64,000 nucleotides of DNA. Origin: an uncultured Acidimicrobiales bacterium (GTDB lineage: Bacteria; Actinomycetota; Acidimicrobiia; Acidimicrobiales; SHLQ01). Position 1 is the stretch's first letter; each line of letters opens with the position of its first letter. Under the pieces are notes generated by a model. It worked only from the letters and a program-made list of their open reading frames with translations, made no database searches and was not told the DNA's origin. The stretch is taken from assembly GCA_937922235.1 (NCBI GenBank), contig CAKZVC010000042.1:1-64000 (forward strand), given 5' to 3'. Shown here piece after piece: positions 7,864 to 14,562 of this stretch. A program made the translations under genes and the position numbers.

Positions 7864-9005
7864 GACTGCACGCTCCCGAACGCCTGTGCCTCCACATTGT
7901 CTCGAATCCAGGATTTGAAGGCTGGGTGAGAGAAGGACACAAGTCCGCGCCCGGCTTGCTGGATGACAGACGCCTTGATCAATCGGTCGCGGTAGCGAGA
8001 GACCCACTTCGCGTTTCGTTGAACGAATTCAGCAATGTGCGCTACAGGGACGCCATCGTCCGGGTACGCAGCCATCGCACAGAGAAATCGCTGATCGAGG
8101 TCGGAGAGGCGTTTCCACACCGGCTGCGCAACCTGCCTTCCCATGCTTGCAATTGCCGTTTCAATGGCCTTATCGAAGGTGCTCGCTGCGATCTTCTTTG
8201 ATGCGTCGGAGTGCAACGCCCAGACGTGATGTCCAATGGACTGAATGGCAAATGGATGCCCGGCGCTTGCCTCGATACCGCGGTTCATTCCCGCCTGGCT
8301 GTACTCAAGATTGGCCGCGACGAACGGCTCCTCCATTGCCTGACGAGTCTGGTTTCGACGAAGCAAGCCCGTGTCGTACCTCGCGCACCGTTCGAGAAAC
8401 GTGGTTCCAGTTGAATCAAGCACCCGTTGGTCTATCTTCGGCAGACCTGCACCAACAAAGGCCGCCGGATGTCCGCCCATGCGACTTACGATCTGCAATG
8501 CCCCACCAAGGATGGCAAGGTCAGCTAATTCAATGTCGTGAATCTCGTCGACGGCGATGAGTACTCCTGTGCTACCAGCATCGACCGTCCGCTTGACCGT
8601 CGATTCGAGCACGGAGCGGAACTGCAGACTCCGATCTGGCTCTGCCCCCGATTCCGACTCTGCCGTAACCGACGCCATGCCCGGGAAGCCAACTGTCGCC
8701 GACACCTTCTTTCGACGACGAGCTGGCTTGCCTTCGATCTGCAGTAAGTGGGCAGTGAGCCGTTCAATGAGTTGGGGATGGGCCAGTTCGTAGATCGTGT
8801 GGAACCCAAGTTCAGCGGCGAGATCCATCGCCAGCGAAAGCGCAACCGTCTTGCCGGTGCCCCGACTGCCGACAAGGAGGGTGGTGTACCACTCATGACG
8901 AGTGCCCGACGAAAGCGCTATCCGCAGTTCGTCTTCTAGATCTGACCGCCCTGCGAGCACCGGAGGCCAAGAGCCAAACGTCGGCGCAAACGGTGAGCTA
9001 TCCAT
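7854..9005 (-). CDS. AAA/ORC-like ATPase
   Basis: A 383-residue P-loop ATPase. Walker A is GSRGTGKT (47-54) and Walker B is LIAVDEIHD (about 150). Sensor-like strands and a C-terminal winged-helix-like region follow (FLCAMAAYPDDGVPVAHIAEF). This layout is shared by ORC/Cdc6-like and TniB-like single-gene actinobacterial ATPases. The substrate is unknown. It stands alone, convergent to the nucleotidyltransferase. Five phased GTAG repeats lie immediately before its start, suggesting strong control or autoregulation. Confidence 0.8.
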   Translation of the reverse strand: MDSSPFAPTFGSWPPVLAGRSDLEDELRIALSSGTRHEWYTTLLVGSRGTGKTVALSLAMDLAAELGFHTIYELAHPQLIERLTAHLLQIEGKPARRRKKVSATVGFPGMASVTAESESGAEPDRSLQFRSVLESTVKRTVDAGSTGVLIAVDEIHDIELADLAILGGALQIVSRMGGHPAAFVGAGLPKIDQRVLDSTGTTFLERCARYDTGLLRRNQTRQAMEEPFVAANLEYSQAGMNRGIEASAGHPFAIQSIGHHVWALHSDASKKIAASTFDKAIETAIASMGRQVAQPVWKRLSDLDQRFLCAMAAYPDDGVPVAHIAEFVQRNAKWVSRYRDRLIKASVIQQAGRGLVSFSHPAFKSWIRDNVEAQAFGSVQSYS

Positions 9006-9011
9006 GCGAAT

Positions 9012-9053
9012 CTACCTCAGTCTACAATTCCTACAAAGTCTACACGAGTCTAC
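9012..9053 (-). repeat. Five helically phased GTAG(A) repeats before the ATPase gene
   Basis: On the minus strand the core GTAG occurs five times, at 9050-9053, 9040-9043, 9031-9034, 9022-9025 and 9012-9015. Steps are 10, 9, 9 and 10 bases and most copies read TGTAGACT. The array ends 7 bases before the ATPase start codon. Spacing close to one helical turn puts every copy on the same DNA face, as expected for a cooperative operator. It could also act in the RNA leader. Confidence 0.75.
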
Positions 9054-9194
9054 AAATCCCAGCAGTCCTGAAGACGATGTCCACCATATGTAGGGACTAT
9101 GACAGGCGCCCCGTTCAAGGACGAGCGACCATTGGCAATGACTATTGGCCGCGCCACAATCGAACGTCGTCCCGCCTTGCCTTAGCCTCTACGC

Positions 9195-9626
9195 ATGAGA
9201 ACGATCACCAAAGCCGCTGCGGCGACATTCATCGGAGCTGGCACCGGCCACTTCATGAAGCCCGACTTCTTTGAAGCCGTCGTCCCCGACTGGTTCCCGA
9301 GCAAGACACTGGCCAACCAGGTGTCGGGTGCGGCCGAAATCGCCCTCGGTGTCGGCTTGTTGCTGCCACAAACCCGCAAGGCATCCGGATGGGGCCTGCT
9401 AGGCCTCACCGCCGCGGTGTTCCCTGCAAACATCGACATGGCCATCAACAAGGTGGCCATCCGCAAAGACGAGACCGGCACGTTCCAGCGCTACCCCGGC
9501 GAAGTTCGAGACGCCCGCAACTGGATCCGGCTGCCGTTCCAAGCCGCCTTCGCTGCCCTCATCTGGAAAGGCGCCGAGCTCACCCGCAAGCCGTGGCACT
9601 CGCCTGATGCTCGGCGCAGCAGCTGA
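9195..9626 (+). CDS. DoxX-family membrane protein
   Basis: A 143-residue protein with three to four hydrophobic segments and the DoxX-like pattern: a start with GAGTGHFMKPDFF, then SGAAEIALGVGLLLPQTRKASGWGLL and FPANIDMAINK. DoxX relatives are small integral membrane proteins linked to redox stress or quinone chemistry, but their exact reaction is usually unknown. It is a single gene with a short leader after the ATPase promoter region. Confidence 0.85.
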   Translation: MRTITKAAAATFIGAGTGHFMKPDFFEAVVPDWFPSKTLANQVSGAAEIALGVGLLLPQTRKASGWGLLGLTAAVFPANIDMAINKVAIRKDETGTFQRYPGEVRDARNWIRLPFQAAFAALIWKGAELTRKPWHSPDARRSS

Positions 9627-9675
9627 GGTTCACCTGCACCGGCGAGCTGAAATACGGCCCCGCTAGGATGAAGGA

Positions 9676-9864
9676 ATGCACCGGATGAAAAAAGTCGCTA
9701 CCAAAGTTCGACTTGGTGACCCCGACACGTCGTGGACTGACTACTGGCGAACCCGCCCGGTTGAAGAGCGTCTCGCAATGGCGACCGAGCTAAGTCAGGA
9801 GTGCGCGGATGGAGATCCTCGACAAGGACTTCGGCGAGTTCATCGAGTGCTGCGTCGCTCGTGA
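9676..9864 (+). pseudogene. Relic of antitoxin-like gene
   Basis: The 62-codon frame begins MHRMKKVATKVRLGDPDTSWTD and carries the R.xM...S helix (VEERLAMATELSQ) shared with the 7.0 kb and 12.7 kb small proteins. After ECADGD it drifts into an Arg-rich shadow of the next frame and stops. The C-terminal half of the family is therefore missing. Confidence 0.55.
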
Positions 9865-9964
9865 CGTCAAGTTCCTCACGATCACGGCCACGCGTGAACC
9901 GTCGGCGCTGCTGGGCCGAACACCGCTGCTAGACGCTCGATGTCGTCCACGTCGCCAGTCATGA
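9809..9964 (+). pseudogene. Relic of nucleotidyltransferase N-terminus
   Basis: A 51-codon frame starts MEILDKDFGEFIECCVARDVK, typical of the first helix of AbiEii-like transferases, just before the expected GG motif. At about 9885, exactly where the vapC gene of the opposite strand ends, the similarity breaks off. It follows the antitoxin relic in the same order as the intact pair at 7.0-7.9 kb. Confidence 0.5.
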
Positions 9965-10256
9965 TGCTGTCGTCTAGCCGCACGGCCAACAACGTGAGGT
10001 GCGCATCAACCACATCGGCCGTGCCACTCTGACCAAGCAGCTGCCCGACCCTGCGCCCGTCATCGAGCGAGTGAACAACGATTGACTTCAGAAACGCTGC
10101 GAGACGAGCCTGCCGAGCTCCGTTGCGCCACACCTGACCAACGACTGGTTCCGTGGTGTGTAAGGCCGTCCCCATCTTTCTGGCAGCTGCCAGAAAGACA
10201 TCTGTCGATCGTTCTGCCCTTTCGACAGCGACGAGAAACCCGGCGTCGAGAATCAA
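9882..10256 (-). CDS. vapC: VapC-type PIN-domain ribonuclease toxin
   Basis: A 124-residue PIN domain. The first acidic residue is in MILDAGFLVAVER (D4), with a conserved Glu near 37, TADVVDAHL near 85 and the last Asp in SIMTGDVDDIERL near 100. These acidic residues hold the metal ions for RNA cleavage. It is coupled to the ribbon-helix-helix gene by ATGA. Its 3' end falls on the breakpoint of the nucleotidyltransferase relic, so its arrival may have caused that deletion (inference). Confidence 0.85.
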   Translation of the reverse strand: MILDAGFLVAVERAERSTDVFLAAARKMGTALHTTEPVVGQVWRNGARQARLAAFLKSIVVHSLDDGRRVGQLLGQSGTADVVDAHLTLLAVRLDDSIMTGDVDDIERLAAVFGPAAPTVHAWP

Positions 10257-10474
10257 AGACCGAACCGTTCCGTCATCGCAGCAACCTCAACATCACTAAC
10301 GTCCTCGCCCCACTCATCCAGAAACGAACGAAGACCATCCTTACGTTGATGTTCTGCAGCAAGGGCCCTTAATGCGTGGCGAATCACACTCGAACGACCG
10401 CCGTACTCGTCAGCGAGCAACGCGAGGATCGCTTCATCTTCATCATCAAGACGAACCGTTGTTGTGCCTGCCAT
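10253..10474 (-). CDS. vapB: VapB-type ribbon-helix-helix antitoxin
   Basis: A 73-residue protein starting MAGTTTVRLDDEDEAILAL, the ribbon-helix-helix DNA-binding fold, then RSSVIRHALRALAAEHQR. The C-terminal tail (EWGEDVSDVEVAAMTERFGL) should wrap the toxin. A longer start 21 codons upstream is less likely because it would cover the palindromic operator. It would repress its own operon together with VapC. Confidence 0.85.
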   Translation of the reverse strand: MAGTTTVRLDDEDEAILALLADEYGGRSSVIRHALRALAAEHQRKDGLRSFLDEWGEDVSDVEVAAMTERFGL

Positions 10475-10482
10475 ATCCAAAG

Positions 10483-10502
10483 TGTAGCACGGACGTGCTA
10501 CA
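10483..10502. promoter_or_regulatory. Palindromic operator of vapBC
   Basis: TGTAGCACGGACGTGCTACA consists of two perfect 9-base inverted repeats around GA, ending 9 bases before the vapB start. Position and symmetry fit autoregulation by a VapBC complex. Confidence 0.7.
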
Positions 10503-10570
10503 TCCTTCGAAGGTTGCGACTTGAGGTCCTTGGCCATGGGTCTCGACCGTCGCGATGCGCTATGACAACG

Positions 10571-11124
10571 TCAGGAGTGCATGCCGTTTGCGTCGGCCGT
10601 GGCAATAGCCGGCAAAGGTGGCGAAGCTGCAGCGCGCTGGCGTGCAGAGGTCTGGCGAACCTGACCTGATAACGACGCGATGCTCTGCATCACTTCATCG
10701 GTGAGCTCAAGACGATCACGCATCGACGGCCGTCCAACCTCCGGGCGAGGCCCAATCATCCGACCAATGTTGATCGTGACCGGTCGACCGGGATCATCCC
10801 GATTGCCGGAAAGACGTTCCGCGTAACAAAGGAGTCGAGGTACTCAGCCTTGCCGACGAAACTGACCGGCCGGTCGAGGCCATACATGAGCATCATCGAG
10901 TCGATGAAGGACAAGTGGTTGGCCGCGATGATCGCGCCGCCGAAGCTCGGTACGTTCTCGGCGTTTCGAACGTCGACGTCGAGCCACCGTTCTCGAACCG
11001 GCTTTGTGGCGAGCGCCATCGCGGAAGACATCACGACACTGCGCCCCATGACACTGCGCCCCATGACATTGCGCCGCACGACATTCTGTTCGGTGACATT
11101 GCGCTCGGTTACGTCGCGTCCCAT
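10571..11124 (-). pseudogene. 1-acyl-glycerol-3-phosphate acyltransferase with internal deletion
   Basis: The 5' frame reads a PlsC/AGPAT N-terminus with the catalytic NHLSFID (H-X4-D) motif and GMIPVDRS. It then frameshifts and stops at 10756. In a neighbouring frame the sequence resumes at VTINIGRMIGPRPEVG and ends with LTDEVMQSIASLSGQ, the known C-terminus of the family. Roughly 75 residues holding the EGTRS and PV-P motifs are gone between them. The start is set by a TAATG overlap with the lipoyl-like gene. The N-terminus is also odd, being built of pentapeptide repeats. The enzyme cannot be active. Confidence 0.7.
11034..11123 (-). repeat. Six tandem 15-bp units encoding pentapeptides
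   Basis: Six consecutive 15-base units (for example TGACACTGCGCCCCA) translate on the minus strand to x-x-R-(N/S/D)-V repeats, reading MGRDV, TERNV, TEQNV, VRRNV, MGRSV, MGRSV. They form the N-terminus of the broken acyltransferase. Units near the right end are more diverged. Confidence 0.7.
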
Positions 11125-11423
11125 TAGCTTGCGCTCCGAAGTACGAGGACGTGCTGGTGTTTCACGAGGCGCTCGTTCGGCCATGCAAGCACGGCATCGA
11201 GACTGCCCGTGAACGGGCTCGTCACGTCGACGCACCCTCCGGTGCCAACGACCCGACCAACAACCTGTCCGACCTGAATCGGTGTGGCTTCGCTTCGGTT
11301 CATAAGTTCGGTGGCTGGTTCAAAGCTCCCTGATGCAGGCGAGACGATCAATCGAAGGCTCGATTCGAATCGCTCGCATCCGCCGACCAACCGCAGTGTT
11401 TCATCAGTGGGGTACTCGCTCAT
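11124..11423 (-). CDS. Biotin/lipoyl-domain-like protein lacking the modified lysine
   Basis: A 99-residue protein (start MSEYPTDETLRLVGG) with the barrel pattern IVSPASGSFEP...VGQVVGRVV...VTSPFTGSLDAVLA...VKHQHVLVL. The two halves correspond to biotinyl/lipoyl domains. At the tip where a carrier has E-A-M-K-M it reads VGTGGCVDV, so no lysine is available for attachment. It may be a structural relative or a decayed carrier. It is coupled by TAATG to the acyltransferase pseudogene. Confidence 0.55.
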   Translation of the reverse strand: MSEYPTDETLRLVGGCERFESSLRLIVSPASGSFEPATELMNRSEATPIQVGQVVGRVVGTGGCVDVTSPFTGSLDAVLAWPNERLVKHQHVLVLRSAS

Positions 11424-11593
11424 AGTGGCTTCCTCTTCGATGTAGCTGGTGTGGTGAACCATAGAGACCGGAGTTTTCAGGCCTGAGTCGGCCTTGTGAA
11501 CAGCGTGGTTTTGGCGGTGATCTCGGTCACGTCCGTCACGCCGCAGACCTCAGCCCCACCCGGATTGCCGACAGAAGAGCGATATATAGAAAA

Positions 11594-11621
11594 CGCTATA
11601 CAACATAGCTATTCCGCTATA
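11594..11621 (+). promoter_or_regulatory. Repeated CGCTATA sites before the HTH gene
   Basis: CGCTATA occurs at 11594-11600 and 11615-11621, exactly 21 bases (two helical turns) apart, with an inverted ATAGC between them, in an AT-rich patch ending 10 bases before the HTH start. It probably contains both promoter and operator for the HTH-transferase pair. Confidence 0.5.
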
Positions 11622-11631
11622 TCATCGAATC

Positions 11632-11955
11632 ATGGACGTCGTCGCCACAGCACCACTCATTCGCGATGCAAGGAAAGCCGCAGGGCTTTCACAGGTCGCG
11701 CTGGCCAAGCGACTCTCGACCACACAGTCCGCCGTCTCTCGCTGGGAATGCGGCCACGAGGAACCTCGGTTAAGCACGCTTCGATCCATCCTTCGCGCCT
11801 GCGACCGCCGACTTGTGTTGTCGACCGAGCCACACCCACTCAGCGACGTCGATCGCGCACAAATCCGACAACAGCTCGCAATGTCGCCCGAACAACGTTT
11901 GGCCTCGGTCTCCAACGTCAGCACGTTCGTGACAAGCGCTCGGCGCGTGAACTGA
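11632..11955 (+). CDS. XRE-family helix-turn-helix regulator
   Basis: A 107-residue protein. Residues 9-63 form a Cro/C1-type HTH (IRDARKAAGLSQVALAKRLS, TTQSAVSRWECG). The C-terminal helix (VDRAQIRQQLAMSPEQRLASV) is common in antitoxins paired with nucleotidyltransferases. Its TGA overlaps the ATG of the next gene. It should bind the CGCTATA sites upstream and act as antitoxin or repressor of the pair. Confidence 0.85.
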   Translation: MDVVATAPLIRDARKAAGLSQVALAKRLSTTQSAVSRWECGHEEPRLSTLRSILRACDRRLVLSTEPHPLSDVDRAQIRQQLAMSPEQRLASVSNVSTFVTSARRVN

Positions 11956-12458
11956 TGCCAGCAGCCCTCGACCCACAATGCCTGTTCACCACACTGGCTG
12001 AGCACGAGGTTGACTACGTCCTGATCGGCGGACTCGCTGCAGTGCTGCATGGGTCTACGGCAATGACCAACGATGCCGACATTCTTCCCGACTCGGCCAT
12101 GGACAACCTCGAGCGCCTCGGGCAAGCCCTGCATTCCCTCAATGCGCGTCTTCGCGTAGACGGCGATCCCGAGGGAATCGCATTCGAACCACACCCAACA
12201 CTCATTGCATCGATGGCGATGCTCAAGATGACAACACGCTGCGGCGATCTCGATCTCACGTTCACTCCCTCCGGGCTCGATGGCTATGGAGGGGTGAACG
12301 AACGATCGGTGACGTTCGAGGTTGGCGGGCTCCACCTACAGGTTGCCGCCCTCGCCGACATCATCCGCTCGAAGGAAGCCGCCGACCGTCCCAAGGACCA
12401 CGCAACCCTGCCGATCCTGCACGCCCTTCAAGAAGAAATCGCCAAACAAGGCGAGTAG
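11955..12458 (+). CDS. Nucleotidyltransferase-fold protein (toxin-like)
   Basis: A 167-residue protein with YVLIGGLAAVLHGS (GG motif, about 19-32) followed by the DAD metal site (TNDADIL) and a third acidic strand, CGDLDLTF. The C-terminal LADIIRSKEAADRPKDHATL is the usual KxxxxRxKD-type end of the MNT/AbiEii group. It overlaps the HTH gene by TGATG. Role inferred as the enzymatic half of a two-gene system. Confidence 0.8.
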   Translation: MPAALDPQCLFTTLAEHEVDYVLIGGLAAVLHGSTAMTNDADILPDSAMDNLERLGQALHSLNARLRVDGDPEGIAFEPHPTLIASMAMLKMTTRCGDLDLTFTPSGLDGYGGVNERSVTFEVGGLHLQVAALADIIRSKEAADRPKDHATLPILHALQEEIAKQGE

Positions 12459-12659
12459 CGAAGACGAGCGCAACCTCGACAAGTTGCTAATTGAGTGCGC
12501 GGTCCAAAGCATCTCGAACACCAAGCTCATCGGCACCCGTGTGTAAATGGGTCATTCGTGGATCGCTGTGAAACGTGCTGGCGAACGAACCAGCGATCAT
12601 GTGTGGAATCTCCAAAGCGTTGCACGCCGCAACAACCCGTTGAAGCAACTCCGTGTGCA

Positions 12660-12905
12660 CTAGGCCTCGATCAGCTGAGGGCCAAGGATGGCTTCGGTGA
12701 CCTGTTCCCCATGCAGCATCACAAACCAGGCGCGCTTGACCTGCGATTCGTCGAACTCCGGATGCCGCGCTCGAATACCCTCGAGAGCAACCTGCTTCGC
12801 GGCCTCCGACATCTCGATCGCCGCCTCGATGCGCGCCGCACCTGTCATGCCCGCGATCGCACGGCGTTGCACCGCCCGAGCGTCAGGAGTCATGTCGTTT
12901 GCCAT
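12660..12905 (-). CDS. Orphan small antitoxin-like protein
   Basis: An 81-residue helical protein. Its segment RIEAAIEMSEAAKQVALEGI, then RARHPEFDESQV, aligns by eye with the 7.0 kb small protein. No transferase gene follows it: downstream on its strand lies a 200-base gap and then the other pair's 3' end. It looks like the survivor of a lost pair. Confidence 0.6.
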   Translation of the reverse strand: MANDMTPDARAVQRRAIAGMTGAARIEAAIEMSEAAKQVALEGIRARHPEFDESQVKRAWFVMLHGEQVTEAILGPQLIEA

Positions 12906-13089
12906 AGAAGAACTGTACGCCTTCCCTGCTGCTATTTCCTAGGCTGCTGGTGCTCGCAAGCTTCGCTAAGCAGCCTACCTCTGAGGTGTGACAGCGTCCG
13001 GTGGGGTTAGTCCCATCATCACAGCGGGACTAGGCAGCTCACTCCACCGCTACTAGCTGCCGACACGTCATTGTGTGGAGATGGAAACA

Positions 13090-14481
13090 ATGGAGCGCAT
13101 GCGGTTATCACCAGGTGTGATGCTGCTGCTCGCTGCGTTGGGCTATGCGGTGTATCAACAAGGCGCCTATCACGAGGGGCCGCACCGGTTCTTCGCGATG
13201 CTTGCCTGCGGCGCCGGTCTTCTTCTTATTTTCGGCGACCACGGTCGCCGAGCTGTGGTCTTTGCTGCTGCGGCAATTGCGCCGCTGCTGTTGTCGTCAG
13301 TCGTGAGTGTGCTGTTGTCGAGCGATCGCAGCGACGCGCGAAGCACCTTCCTTACCCTGGCGCTGGTGGGCATCGGCTTCGCCGCGGCCATGTCGATCCC
13401 GGCAGCTCACCGAACTGTCGCCGTCGACGCATCGATCGTGATCGCGGCCATCGTGGCCGTCACGGCGATCTGGGGAGTGGCTACCCACTCGGTTCCGTTC
13501 GGCCGCATCACCGAAGGGGTGTGGCGCGGGTCGAGCTCGATCACCTACTCCAACGCGGCGGCCGCAATGGTGGGCTCGGTTGCGGTGCTCACCTTCCACT
13601 TGGCTGCGACCAAAGGCAATCGACTGCATGCCGTTGCCTGCACGCTGATGCTCGCTGGCTTCGCCTCGACCCAGAGCCGCGGCGGTGCGTTGGCGCTGCT
13701 GCTGTTCATCGTTGTCACCTTCGTGGTGTTGGGCCCAAAGATGTTCGCACGCACCGCCGTGTCGGTGGCAGCAGGAACAGCCATCGCCTCGGCTCCGATT
13801 CTCTTCAGCGCGGCCGACTCCGGCCCGGCACGACCAGGACTTGTGGTTGCTGGCTTGGTGCTGGGGCTGATCGTGACCTGGTCGTTGTTCGAGGTGCGCG
13901 ACCGGTTCCTCCACCCCGTGACCACGCTGGCGGCACTCGGCGTCGGCGGCGCGCTCATCGCGTGGCAAACCGGCCTGAGCGACCCAATCACCGAACGCTT
14001 CACCCTGCGCTCGGGCACCACCGCAGGCGGAGAAGAGGCTGCCGTTCTCTTCGGCGACCGAGCCAAAGAATGGTCAGCCGCATGGGAGCAGTTCGCCGAC
14101 TCCCCCATCGTCGGGCAAGGCCCTGGCGTGGTCGAGCTCCGCTGGAGCGAAGCCGGCCGACTGTTCGAAGCGCTGTTCGTGCACAACGAATACCTCGAGC
14201 TCGCCGTCACCCACGGCGTGCTCGGCATCGTCGCACTGATGGTGACGGCATACCTCTTTCTTCGCAGCGGCAACCGCAGTGAACTATCGACCCCGGTGTT
14301 GTTGGCCGTCGGCATGTTCATGGCGCACTCGACCGTCGACTTCCTCTGGCACATCCCCGCGCTGCCGGTGTTCTTTGCCTTCCTTCTCGGACTAAGTCGG
14401 CAAGTGCCGGCCGAGGTTGGTGAAGGCGAGGCCGGTGAGGGCGTCGGCGAGAAGCACGTCGCTCAGGAAGTGTCGCGCTAA
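13090..14481 (+). CDS. O-antigen ligase/polymerase-like membrane protein (Wzy_C)
   Basis: A protein of about 463 residues with ten or more hydrophobic segments. It carries the characteristic STQSRGGALALLLF (about 198) and the periplasmic loop SPIVGQGPGVVELRWSEAG with VHNEYLELAVTHGVLG (about 365). Those features fit bacterial O-antigen ligases and related polymerases that join surface glycans at the outer face of the membrane. The ATG at 13090 is preferred because GGAG lies 9 bases before it; a GTG at 13075 is possible. No other glycan genes are adjacent. Confidence 0.8.
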   Translation: MERMRLSPGVMLLLAALGYAVYQQGAYHEGPHRFFAMLACGAGLLLIFGDHGRRAVVFAAAAIAPLLLSSVVSVLLSSDRSDARSTFLTLALVGIGFAAAMSIPAAHRTVAVDASIVIAAIVAVTAIWGVATHSVPFGRITEGVWRGSSSITYSNAAAAMVGSVAVLTFHLAATKGNRLHAVACTLMLAGFASTQSRGGALALLLFIVVTFVVLGPKMFARTAVSVAAGTAIASAPILFSAADSGPARPGLVVAGLVLGLIVTWSLFEVRDRFLHPVTTLAALGVGGALIAWQTGLSDPITERFTLRSGTTAGGEEAAVLFGDRAKEWSAAWEQFADSPIVGQGPGVVELRWSEAGRLFEALFVHNEYLELAVTHGVLGIVALMVTAYLFLRSGNRSELSTPVLLAVGMFMAHSTVDFLWHIPALPVFFAFLLGLSRQVPAEVGEGEAGEGVGEKHVAQEVSR

Positions 14482-14488
14482 ACGCAAT

Positions 14489-14504
14489 TGAGCCGTTTGG
14501 CTCA
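14489..14504 (+). terminator. Short hairpin after the ligase-like gene
   Basis: TGAGCC GTTT GGCTCA is a perfect 6-base-pair stem with a 4-base loop directly downstream of the stop. There is no T-run, so termination strength is uncertain. Confidence 0.35.
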
Positions 14505-14562
14505 GGTGGCCGAGACGCCCGTCACCCACTGTTGTGGATACACGACACAAAAGGCGGGCCCG

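Noticed and set aside
13297-14354. Long minus-strand frames opposite the O-antigen-ligase-like gene
   Set aside because: They mirror a membrane protein gene and yield His/Arg- or Thr/Ser-rich sequences with no family features.
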